A DNA stretch of 46,434 nt. Origin: an uncultured Clostridia bacterium. Its GTDB lineage: Bacteria; Bacillota; Clostridia; Oscillospirales; Oscillospiraceae. Position numbers and translations under genes: made by a program. Numbering within the stretch: the stretch's first letter is position 1; every line of letters begins with the position of its first letter. Shown piece by piece: positions 41,112 through 46,434 of the stretch. The stretch lies in the NCBI GenBank assembly GCA_937890525.1, contig CALADI010000050.1, forward strand, positions 1 to 46,434. Direction: 5' to 3'. The notes under the pieces were generated by a model. The model was given only the letters and a program-made list of their open reading frames with translations. It was not told the origin of the DNA and made no database searches.

Positions 41112-41939
41112 ATGGGCAGACAGACACACAACAAAAAACGAGGTTCCGGGATCGGCAGGGTGCTGGCGATCCCTGCGCTGGGGGTCGCCCTGTTGGTGGC
41201 CATTGTGGCAGGCAGCATTCTGAACCGACCGGATCAGCCCGAAGCCACCGTCCCCGCCACTCAGCCCACGCTGCCCCCCAATCCCTACACGGCCCAGGAT
41301 TTCGTCCAGCGGGACGGATATCTGTCCTGCACCGCCGGGGACGCCCTGCTGGGGGTGGATGTATCCGAACATCAGCAGCAGGTGGACTGGCAGCAGGTGG
41401 CAGATGCAGGGATGAAGTTCGCCTTCGTGCGGCTGGGCTACCGGGGCTACACCGAGGGCGGGATGTACACCGACCAATATGCCGCCGCCAACCTCACCGG
41501 CGCCAAGGATGCCGGGCTTCAGGTGGGGGCTTACTTCTACTCCCAAGCCGTCACCGTGGAGGAAGCCCGGGAGGAAGCCCGGTTCTGCGTGGATTATCTG
41601 AAAGACCACAAAATCGACCTTCCGGTGGTCTTTGACTGGGAGTTCGTCAGCGCCGACGCCCGCACGGGGCAGATGGACCGCACGACCCTCACCGACTGCG
41701 CCATTGCCTTCTGCCAGACGGTGGAACAGGCGGGATACGACGCCATGGTCTACTTCAACCCCCACATTGCCGAAAATTTTCTGGATCTGCTGGCGCTGGA
41801 GGACTACGGCTTCTGGCTGTCCCAGTATGACACCGGGATGGATTTTCCCCATCGGGTGGATTTCTGGCAGTATACCTGCACCGGGAGCGTCCCCGGCATC
41901 TCCGGCGACGCTGACATCAATCTGTGGTTCGTGGAGTGA
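41112..41939 (+). CDS. GH25-family lysozyme, membrane-anchored
   Basis: A 275-residue protein with a basic N-terminus, one membrane helix (about 16-36), a Pro/Thr linker and a GH25 (Chalaropsis-type) muramidase domain from about residue 75. Catalytic acids are in LGVDVSEHQ (first Asp) and VVFDWEFVS (Asp-x-Glu). Ending motifs DFWQYTCTG and DADINLWF are typical. It cleaves the MurNAc-GlcNAc bond of peptidoglycan and, being anchored, probably acts in wall remodelling rather than as a phage lysin. GGAGG selects the ATG at 41112 over the one at 41097. Confidence 0.9.
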   Translation: MGRQTHNKKRGSGIGRVLAIPALGVALLVAIVAGSILNRPDQPEATVPATQPTLPPNPYTAQDFVQRDGYLSCTAGDALLGVDVSEHQQQVDWQQVADAGMKFAFVRLGYRGYTEGGMYTDQYAAANLTGAKDAGLQVGAYFYSQAVTVEEAREEARFCVDYLKDHKIDLPVVFDWEFVSADARTGQMDRTTLTDCAIAFCQTVEQAGYDAMVYFNPHIAENFLDLLALEDYGFWLSQYDTGMDFPHRVDFWQYTCTGSVPGISGDADINLWFVE

Positions 41940-41971
41940 CCCCTCCACCGGCCCCAAGAAACGAGGCACTT

Positions 41972-42742
41972 ATGGATAGACACGACCCCATTGCCGTATT
42001 CGACTCCGGTGTGGGCGGCGTCAGCGTCCTGCGGGAGCTGCGCCGGCTGATGCCCGGGGAACATTATCTGTATTTCGGAGACTCCGCCAACGCCCCCTAC
42101 GGGTTGAAATCCACCGACGAAGTGCGCCGTCTGACCCTGGATGCCGCCGAGCAGCTGTTTTCGCTGGGGGCAAAATGTCTGGTGGTGGCCTGCAACACCG
42201 CCACCGCCGCCGCCATCGAGGATCTGCGCAAAGCGCACCCCCAGCGGATCATCGTGGGCATCGAACCTGCCCTGAAGCTGGCCGCCGACCGCCACCCCGG
42301 CGGGGTCATCGGCGTGATGGCAACGGAAGTCACCCTGCGGGAGCAGAAATTGGAGGATCTGATCCGCCGCTGCACCCAGAACTGCACCGTGATCCCCCTC
42401 CACTCCCCGGGGATCGTGGAATTGGTGGAGTCCGGCATGGCAGACAGCCCCGAAGCCCTGGATCTGATCCGGCAGGAGCTTTCCCCCTATGCCAGCCGAC
42501 TGGATGCCATCGTGCTGGGCTGCACCCACTACCCCTTTGTGAAGAAGGCCATCCGCACCGTGGTGGGGGACGCTGTGGAACTGCTGGACGGCGGCGAAGG
42601 CACCGCCCGGGAGACCCGGCGCCGACTGGCGCAGGCGGATCTGCTGACGGATCTAGCCCAAGGGGAACTGCGGATCGAGAACAGCGCCAATGATCCCCGG
42701 ATGACCCAGTTGACCCGCCGCCTGTTGGATGAAGCCCTCTGA
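41972..42742 (+). CDS. murI: Glutamate racemase
   Basis: A 256-residue cofactor-independent racemase making D-glutamate for peptidoglycan. The two catalytic Cys are in VACNTATAAA (about residue 73) and LGCTHYPF (about residue 184); the start has the family VFDSGVGGVSVLREL. It follows the lysozyme gene by 32 bases on the same strand with GAGG before the ATG, giving a two-gene wall operon. Confidence 0.95.
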   Translation: MDRHDPIAVFDSGVGGVSVLRELRRLMPGEHYLYFGDSANAPYGLKSTDEVRRLTLDAAEQLFSLGAKCLVVACNTATAAAIEDLRKAHPQRIIVGIEPALKLAADRHPGGVIGVMATEVTLREQKLEDLIRRCTQNCTVIPLHSPGIVELVESGMADSPEALDLIRQELSPYASRLDAIVLGCTHYPFVKKAIRTVVGDAVELLDGGEGTARETRRRLAQADLLTDLAQGELRIENSANDPRMTQLTRRLLDEAL

Positions 42743-42744
42743 CC

Positions 42745-42794
42745 ATCGAAACGCCCCCCGCCCGCCGAACTCGGCGCGCGGGGGGCGTTTCGAT
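42745..42794. terminator. Shared terminator between murI and the GIY-YIG gene
   Basis: A perfect 17-bp inverted repeat (42745-42761 and 42778-42794, atcgaaacgccccccgc) with a 16-base loop, between two convergent genes. A T-rich stretch follows on the plus side. It is unusually long and perfect for a simple terminator. Confidence 0.75.
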
Positions 42795-42800
42795 AGATTT

Positions 42801-43631
42801 TCATCGACGGAACAGCGCATCCATTGTCTCGCCATCCCTGCTCTTCCATTCAATCCATCCATTTCTGTTTCCACCAAGAACGAACCCTGCCGCCATACTG
42901 GGAGAAGGAAAGGAAACAGAAACTCTCAGCGTATATCTCTCTCCATTTTTGACGATATCTCCGGTTTGAACCGCATTCTGCCGCTGTCTCTCGATTTTAT
43001 CGGAATGGCATCTGCGGCTCATGTCGATCTCTGATCCCTCTAATACCTCAAATTGATCCCCATCGTAGTTTCCGATCCCTCGGATCCCGTTACAGGTGGT
43101 ATACAAAAGTTTTTCCCGATCGAGGCTCAATGGTGCATTTTCCATTTTATATCCTTGGGTTGCCATGATGAATTCTATTTCCTCATATACCTCTTCAATC
43201 AAAGGAAGATCATATTCATCGATTTCATACCGGGGATTTACCGCATTTTCCACCCTATACCGCTTGGACGCCGTAATCTTGCTGATGGCGTATGCTTCAA
43301 GCCCGCTAATCATATCCAACGAAAATGTCTTATTATCAGCCAAGAATATAATCGCTTTGTTCCAGAAATCCTTTGAGCGATTATGGTCATCCAACCTGGT
43401 GACACCATTTCGCGTCTGCCCCACATAGACCTGTGCAATTCTATTGTCATCATCCTCGTTAATCAAGTAATAAATTCCAGGACGGTCAATGCCGGTGATC
43501 CTCTTTGCTTCCGCCAGCAGCGGTCTGGGAATCACATATGCGGTCATGGTAGACAACTGGCGGCGAACCAGACGAATCCCATCAGGCTTTCCATTGTGAT
43601 AAATGATCTCCAGCTTCTTACTTCTCGCCAT
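42801..43631 (-). CDS. GIY-YIG nuclease with C-terminal DUF4357
   Basis: A 276-residue protein. A GIY-YIG domain (about residues 50-130) shows GIYYL, YVGQT, the Arg in GVTRLDDH, and the catalytic Glu in GLEAYAISK followed by an Asn in VENAVNP, so the nuclease site looks complete. The C-terminal 60 residues are a DUF4357 domain (RYTLRVSVSFPSPSMAAGFVLG, GWIEWK). The family is annotated as a predicted nuclease with no firm role. The ATG at 43629-43631 has AAGGGGA upstream. It is an orphan with its own promoter, somewhat AT-richer than its neighbours, next to a long palindrome: consistent with a mobile or defence gene, but not proven. Confidence 0.87.
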   Translation of the reverse strand: MARSKKLEIIYHNGKPDGIRLVRRQLSTMTAYVIPRPLLAEAKRITGIDRPGIYYLINEDDDNRIAQVYVGQTRNGVTRLDDHNRSKDFWNKAIIFLADNKTFSLDMISGLEAYAISKITASKRYRVENAVNPRYEIDEYDLPLIEEVYEEIEFIMATQGYKMENAPLSLDREKLLYTTCNGIRGIGNYDGDQFEVLEGSEIDMSRRCHSDKIERQRQNAVQTGDIVKNGERYTLRVSVSFPSPSMAAGFVLGGNRNGWIEWKSRDGETMDALFRR

Positions 43632-43734
43632 ATGTTCATTCCCCTTTGCGATCTTCTGTATGATCCGAATATTCCCCGCTGATGATTTCACTCACACAAG
43701 CGGGGTTGCATACCGTTGATCTGTTCTTACCAAT

Positions 43735-43762
43735 ATTATACCGGGATTTCTGTTTTGTTCAA
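43735..43762 (-). promoter_or_regulatory. Promoter of the GIY-YIG gene
   Basis: TTGAAC (43757-43762), 16-bp spacer, perfect TATAAT (43735-43740) on the minus strand. The 302-base gap 43632-43933 holds this promoter, the divergent one at 43851-43879 and nothing else I can support. Confidence 0.75.
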
Positions 43763-43850
43763 CACCTAACGCCAACCTTTTTTGTGATCAATCGTGTGAT
43801 TTCGGCGTTTTATCCACAGGCGGATTGCAAAATTTGTGCCTTTTTCCTCG

Positions 43851-43879
43851 TTGACTCCATGGGATCGGGGTAGTATGGT
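43851..43879 (+). promoter_or_regulatory. Promoter of the small membrane protein gene
   Basis: TTGACT (43851-43856), 17-bp spacer, TATGGT (43874-43879), 55 bases before the ATG. Confidence 0.65.
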
Positions 43880-43933
43880 ATCTGTAGAAGGTATCCGCCG
43901 CCCCTTTTCTTCCACGCAAAGGAGGTCATCCCC

Positions 43934-44119
43934 ATGAAGATCACTGCAAAGAAAGGTCTGCTCTTCTTCCTCAACGCCCTTGCGGCATTTCTGCTGATCC
44001 TCAGCTTCCCCGCCCGGGATCTGTGGGCTCAGCCCCTGCTGTCGGACACTCTCCGGGGCGCAGGGTTGCTGCTGCTCATTGGTCTGGGCGCCTACCAAAC
44101 CCGAAAATGGTGGATGTAG
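43934..44119 (+). CDS. Small two-helix membrane protein
   Basis: A 61-residue protein with two hydrophobic helices (about residues 8-25 and 40-54), a basic start MKITAKKG and the tail YQTRKWWM. It has a promoter, a strong AAAGGAGG site and its own terminator, so it is very likely a real gene. I recognise no family and cannot assign a function. Confidence 0.7.
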   Translation: MKITAKKGLLFFLNALAAFLLILSFPARDLWAQPLLSDTLRGAGLLLLIGLGAYQTRKWWM

Positions 44120-44130
44120 TCCCAAAACAC

Positions 44131-44159
44131 AAAATCCCCCGCCGAAGCGGGGGATTTTT
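44131..44159. terminator. Bidirectional terminator
   Basis: AAAATCCCCCGC / GCGGGGGATTTTT stem with a 4-base loop, flanked by A- and T-runs. It serves the small membrane protein gene (plus) and the lipoprotein gene (minus). Confidence 0.85.
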
Positions 44160-44173
44160 CTATGTTCTGCGCC

Positions 44174-44968
44174 TTACTGCGCTGCCTGCTGGAAGTCCAC
44201 ATGGATCAGTTCCAGCACCGCATTGGTCATTTCATCAAAGTCCACTTGGGCATAGTCCGTCACGCCGCCGTTGTAGCTGACCTCCAGACCGCAGTAGCGG
44301 ACACCCTCCGGGGTCTCGTAGGTGCCCACATTGATGCAGACCTTCACGCTGGCAGAGCCGGAGTCATATTTCTCCACATCCGGCAGGAGCACAAAGGCAG
44401 ACACCCCGTCCACCGTGACCTCCTTAGCCGTCCAGCCCTCATAGTCCAGAGCCATAGCATCCAAGGTGAAGGGCTCGCTCATGTTGCATGCCTGCACCGA
44501 CAGCTTATGGGTCGTGGCAGGGTCTGTCCCCGGCAATGCCCCCTGGGCAGATGCAAACATATACTTCCCGTCGCTGTTCTGGAAATAATCCTTGACGGTC
44601 AGATTTCCCTCATTGTGATCCGAATTCCCCTCGCTGTGAATCTGGTATGTTTCCTCCACGCAAAGTCCCGCAGGGAAACGGATTTCGCCGTAGGCAAGAT
44701 CCACATCCTCACCATCCACCGAAATGGAATCCCACATGGATACCGCCACGGTATCGGCAACGCTGTCCATGGTGATGTGTTCGGGCAGGACTTCGTCCTG
44801 CTGGGTAGTCTGCGTCGGATTCGGCATCTGCGTCACGGGAACCGGCTCAGAAACAACCGTTTCGTCATTCCCGCTGGGGGCAGTCGTCTCCGGTGCATCA
44901 CCACCGCCGCAGCCCACCGCCATGAGCATCAGGGCAAGTGACAAACCGACCAAAATCAATTTCTTCAT
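44174..44968 (-). CDS. Lipoprotein of unknown function
   Basis: A 264-residue lipoprotein: signal peptide with lipobox MAVGCG (Cys about residue 20), a Thr/Pro/Glu linker to about residue 55, then an extracellular domain of about 200 residues without a family I recognise. The ATG at 44966-44968 has GGAGG upstream. It has its own likely promoter. It resembles the next gene only in general type (signal, lipobox, beta-rich domain). Confidence 0.85.
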   Translation of the reverse strand: MKKLILVGLSLALMLMAVGCGGGDAPETTAPSGNDETVVSEPVPVTQMPNPTQTTQQDEVLPEHITMDSVADTVAVSMWDSISVDGEDVDLAYGEIRFPAGLCVEETYQIHSEGNSDHNEGNLTVKDYFQNSDGKYMFASAQGALPGTDPATTHKLSVQACNMSEPFTLDAMALDYEGWTAKEVTVDGVSAFVLLPDVEKYDSGSASVKVCINVGTYETPEGVRYCGLEVSYNGGVTDYAQVDFDEMTNAVLELIHVDFQQAAQ

Positions 44969-45018
44969 TTCATTACCTCCGCTCATTGTTCCTTCATTCT
45001 CCCGTTGGGGGTAATTTT

Positions 45019-45048
45019 ATCCTATCACAGTTCTCACGGTAAAATCAA
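45019..45048 (-). promoter_or_regulatory. Possible promoter of the 264-residue lipoprotein gene
   Basis: TTGATT (45043-45048), 18-bp spacer, TAGGAT (45019-45024) on the minus strand. Confidence 0.4.
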
Positions 45049-45061
45049 TAGATTTTCCAAT

Positions 45062-45769
45062 TTATGACCCCGCAAAAACCGGATCGAAGGTGATCTCCTT
45101 TTCAAGATACCCGATGGTCAAGGTAGCCTTGCCTTCGGCAAAGTTGGTCAGATCCAGCTCAAAGGTCACAGGCTGCTCCCCCCAGCTTCCCATGGGATAG
45201 GTGAGCACGCCTTGCCCCACCAGCTCCACCATGATCTGGAGAACATTCATGCCCTCCATTCGGAATCCCGTCTCCGTCAAGGTCATGGTCGCCTGCCCAT
45301 TTGCGAAGCCTTGGCAGAGCATCACCCCGGATCCCAGATTTTCCGGCGCGGGCATGGCGATAGACAGCACCATTTCTTCGCCGGTGGCGCTTAGGGAGGT
45401 GTTCCGCTCCAAGGTCATCTCCTGCACGCCCTTCCCCTGCACCAGATACGGGGGCACCTTGCCTTTGCCGAATTGAATCGCCATTTCGTTGGAAAGCCCT
45501 TGGAACTGCACATGGTATGTGTCGCTGGGGGGAGTGCTGAATGCCGCCGAACGCTCCTTTGCATCCTCCGAGATATCAATTTGGGAGCTGCTGCCGGTTC
45601 TCATATCCCCGGTGAGCTGCCCGTTTTCGCAGGTCAGGGTCTTGCCCTCTGCGTTTTCCATGGTGAAGCCCTCGCCCACATAGGCCATATGCGCCGACTG
45701 CCCTGTGCAGGAAGCCAGGGTCATGCCCAAAATCAGCACCACCGCCAGAAGCATTGCGATCTTTTTCAT
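45062..45769 (-). CDS. Lipoprotein of unknown function, downstream of an HTH regulator
   Basis: A 235-residue lipoprotein with signal peptide and lipobox LASCTG (Cys about residue 21). The mature part looks beta-rich, with alternating polar/hydrophobic strands (MTLERNTSLSATGEEMVLSI, ATMTLTETGFRMEG) and no catalytic motif. AAGGAGG lies seven bases before the ATG. It starts 18 bases after the HTH regulator stop and is probably co-transcribed with it. Confidence 0.82.
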   Translation of the reverse strand: MKKIAMLLAVVLILGMTLASCTGQSAHMAYVGEGFTMENAEGKTLTCENGQLTGDMRTGSSSQIDISEDAKERSAAFSTPPSDTYHVQFQGLSNEMAIQFGKGKVPPYLVQGKGVQEMTLERNTSLSATGEEMVLSIAMPAPENLGSGVMLCQGFANGQATMTLTETGFRMEGMNVLQIMVELVGQGVLTYPMGSWGEQPVTFELDLTNFAEGKATLTIGYLEKEITFDPVFAGS

Positions 45770-45787
45770 AGTTCTTCCTCCTTTGTT

Positions 45788-46117
45788 TTATTGCAGCCCA
45801 CGGAGCAGTTCCTCCGGGGATATTTCAAAGAGTTTCGCAAGGGCAAGCAGATTGGATGTACTGGGGTCGGCGGCTCCGCTCTCCCATTTCGACACCGCCT
45901 GACGGCTGACCCCCAGACGCTCTGCCACGAATTCTTGGGTCATCTTACACCGCACCCGGTGCTCCTTGAGGATCTGCCCCAAAGTCTTTCGTGTTTCCAT
46001 CCGCTCCGCCCGCTGCTGGGAACTGCGCAGGTACCGTCTGAGGGCCTTCACGCCCAAGATCAGCAGATACAGCACCACCACCGCCTGCACCACGCTCAGC
46101 ACCAGCCCACGATCCAC
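45788..46117 (-). CDS. XRE-family HTH regulator with N-terminal membrane helix, apparently frameshifted at its start
   Basis: A 109-codon frame encodes a hydrophobic helix (LVLSVVQAVVVLYLLILGV, residues 5-23), a basic linker, then an XRE helix-turn-helix: MTQEFVAERLGVSRQAVSKW (about 59-78) with the usual DPSTSNLLALAKLFEISPEEL tail. This frame has only a GTG start without a ribosome site. The good GGAGGG site (46174-46179) instead drives ATG 46167 in another frame, which encodes 23 residues ending WIVGWC and stops at 46096-46098. Adding one G in the GGG at 46106-46108 would fuse them smoothly. An alternative is a shorter HTH protein from ATG 46000. Confidence 0.75.
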   Translation of the reverse strand: MDRGLVLSVVQAVVVLYLLILGVKALRRYLRSSQQRAERMETRKTLGQILKEHRVRCKMTQEFVAERLGVSRQAVSKWESGAADPSTSNLLALAKLFEISPEELLRGLQ

Positions 46118-46198
46118 GCCGCCCGGAACATGGTGAAGAACTGCTCAAATTGTTCGATCGGATGCATTGTCATCCCTCCTTCGTCTTTTTGTGCCCTT

Positions 46199-46227
46199 AT
46201 TATCGCCGATTTCCCCGGTTGCGTCCA
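46199..46227 (-). promoter_or_regulatory. Promoter of the HTH/lipoprotein operon
   Basis: TGGACG (46222-46227), 17-bp spacer, GATAAT (46199-46204) on the minus strand, followed by GGAGGG and ATG 46167. Confidence 0.5.
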
Positions 46228-46340
46228 CCACCTATTGCGCAATTTGAGGTTTCCCCGGTCTTTTTCTTCATCATATCATGCCGCCGCACATTTTTCCACA
46301 GGCATTTGATAACTGTCTGGAGTCTTTTTATCCGTAGCAA

Positions 46341-46368
46341 AAGCGCCCCGGTTTCTGCCGGGGCGCTT
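46341..46368. terminator. Terminator-like hairpin near the window end
   Basis: AAGCGCCCCGG / CCGGGGCGCTT stem, 11 bp with a 6-base loop. The gene it would serve lies outside the window or was not recognised. Between 46228 and 46340 I see no gene. Confidence 0.5.
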
Positions 46369-46388
46369 GAGGACAAAACAAATACGCA

Positions 46389-46418
46389 AAAGAGCCTGCT
46401 CGAATGAGCAGGCTCTTT
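46389..46418. terminator. Terminator-like hairpin at the window end
   Basis: AAAGAGCCTGCTC / GAGCAGGCTCTTT, 13-bp stem with a 4-base loop, typical of an intrinsic terminator for a gene beyond the right edge. Confidence 0.65.
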
Positions 46419-46434
46419 GTGTTGGCATTACCTA

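Noticed and set aside
46150..46407. 85-codon plus-strand open frame at the right end
   Set aside because: It crosses the promoter of the HTH operon and two terminator hairpins and has no ribosome site.

Overview
The window is a high-GC (roughly 60% by eye) chromosomal segment that looks like a Gram-positive Clostridia genome, most likely an uncultured gut member of the Oscillospirales/Ruminococcaceae type. This rests on the CpsB/CpsC/CpsD (PHP phosphatase, Wzz-like, BY-kinase) capsule module, an LCP ligase, ECF transporters, a sortase-type surface protein, GGAGG ribosome sites and consensus sigma-A promoters. Taxonomy is inference; there is no rRNA and I found no tRNA.

Region 1 (1-5.4 kb, minus strand): a DUF2284 Cys-rich protein coupled to a low-molecular-weight protein tyrosine phosphatase, then an AT-rich EVE-HNH endonuclease gene sitting between two ~112-bp direct repeats, then two tandem cardiolipin synthase-type phospholipase D genes. 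Each repeat holds the last codons of cls, its terminator and a promoter, so the nuclease gene is a clean cassette between cls and the phosphatase.

Region 2 (5.8-22.6 kb, minus strand): an alpha/beta-hydrolase lipoprotein, a small membrane protein and a long capsule/exopolysaccharide operon. Reading from its promoter near 22.45 kb: CpsC, CpsD kinase, CpsB phosphatase, a surface protein with TEAPE repeats, LCP ligase, initiating sugar transferase, two GT4 glycosyltransferases, a Wzy/EpsG-like polymerase, a DUF6625 protein, a polysaccharide pyruvyl transferase, an F420-hydrogenase-beta-like Fe-S protein, a Wzx flippase, then an N-acetylhexosamine kinase-like protein. The block 8.57-16.78 kb is visibly AT-richer and its genes overlap by 4 bp: a swappable serotype cassette.

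Region 3 (22.6-37.8 kb, minus strand): two uptake systems. The first has its own promoter (28.36 kb): lipoprotein, two permeases, a fused double ATPase (nickel/peptide family) and an FmdE-family metal protein. The second is controlled by a cobalamin riboswitch (about 37485-37689) with an intrinsic terminator, and encodes a 1391-residue wall-anchored surface protein with an alpha/alpha toroid, a membrane-anchored FecR-DUF4430 protein, a fused ECF double ATPase, an S component and a T component. The toroid and the DUF4430 fold are the two halves of human intrinsic factor/transcobalamin, here split over adjacent genes. I read this as a Gram-positive vitamin B12 capture-and-import system, and it is the most interesting object in the window.

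Region 4 (37.8-46.4 kb): rhodanese lipoprotein and thioredoxin (plus), Crp/Fnr regulator and CapA-like protein (minus), GH25 lysozyme and glutamate racemase (plus), an orphan GIY-YIG/DUF4357 nuclease (minus), a small two-helix membrane protein (plus), two lipoproteins and an apparently frameshifted membrane-HTH regulator (minus).
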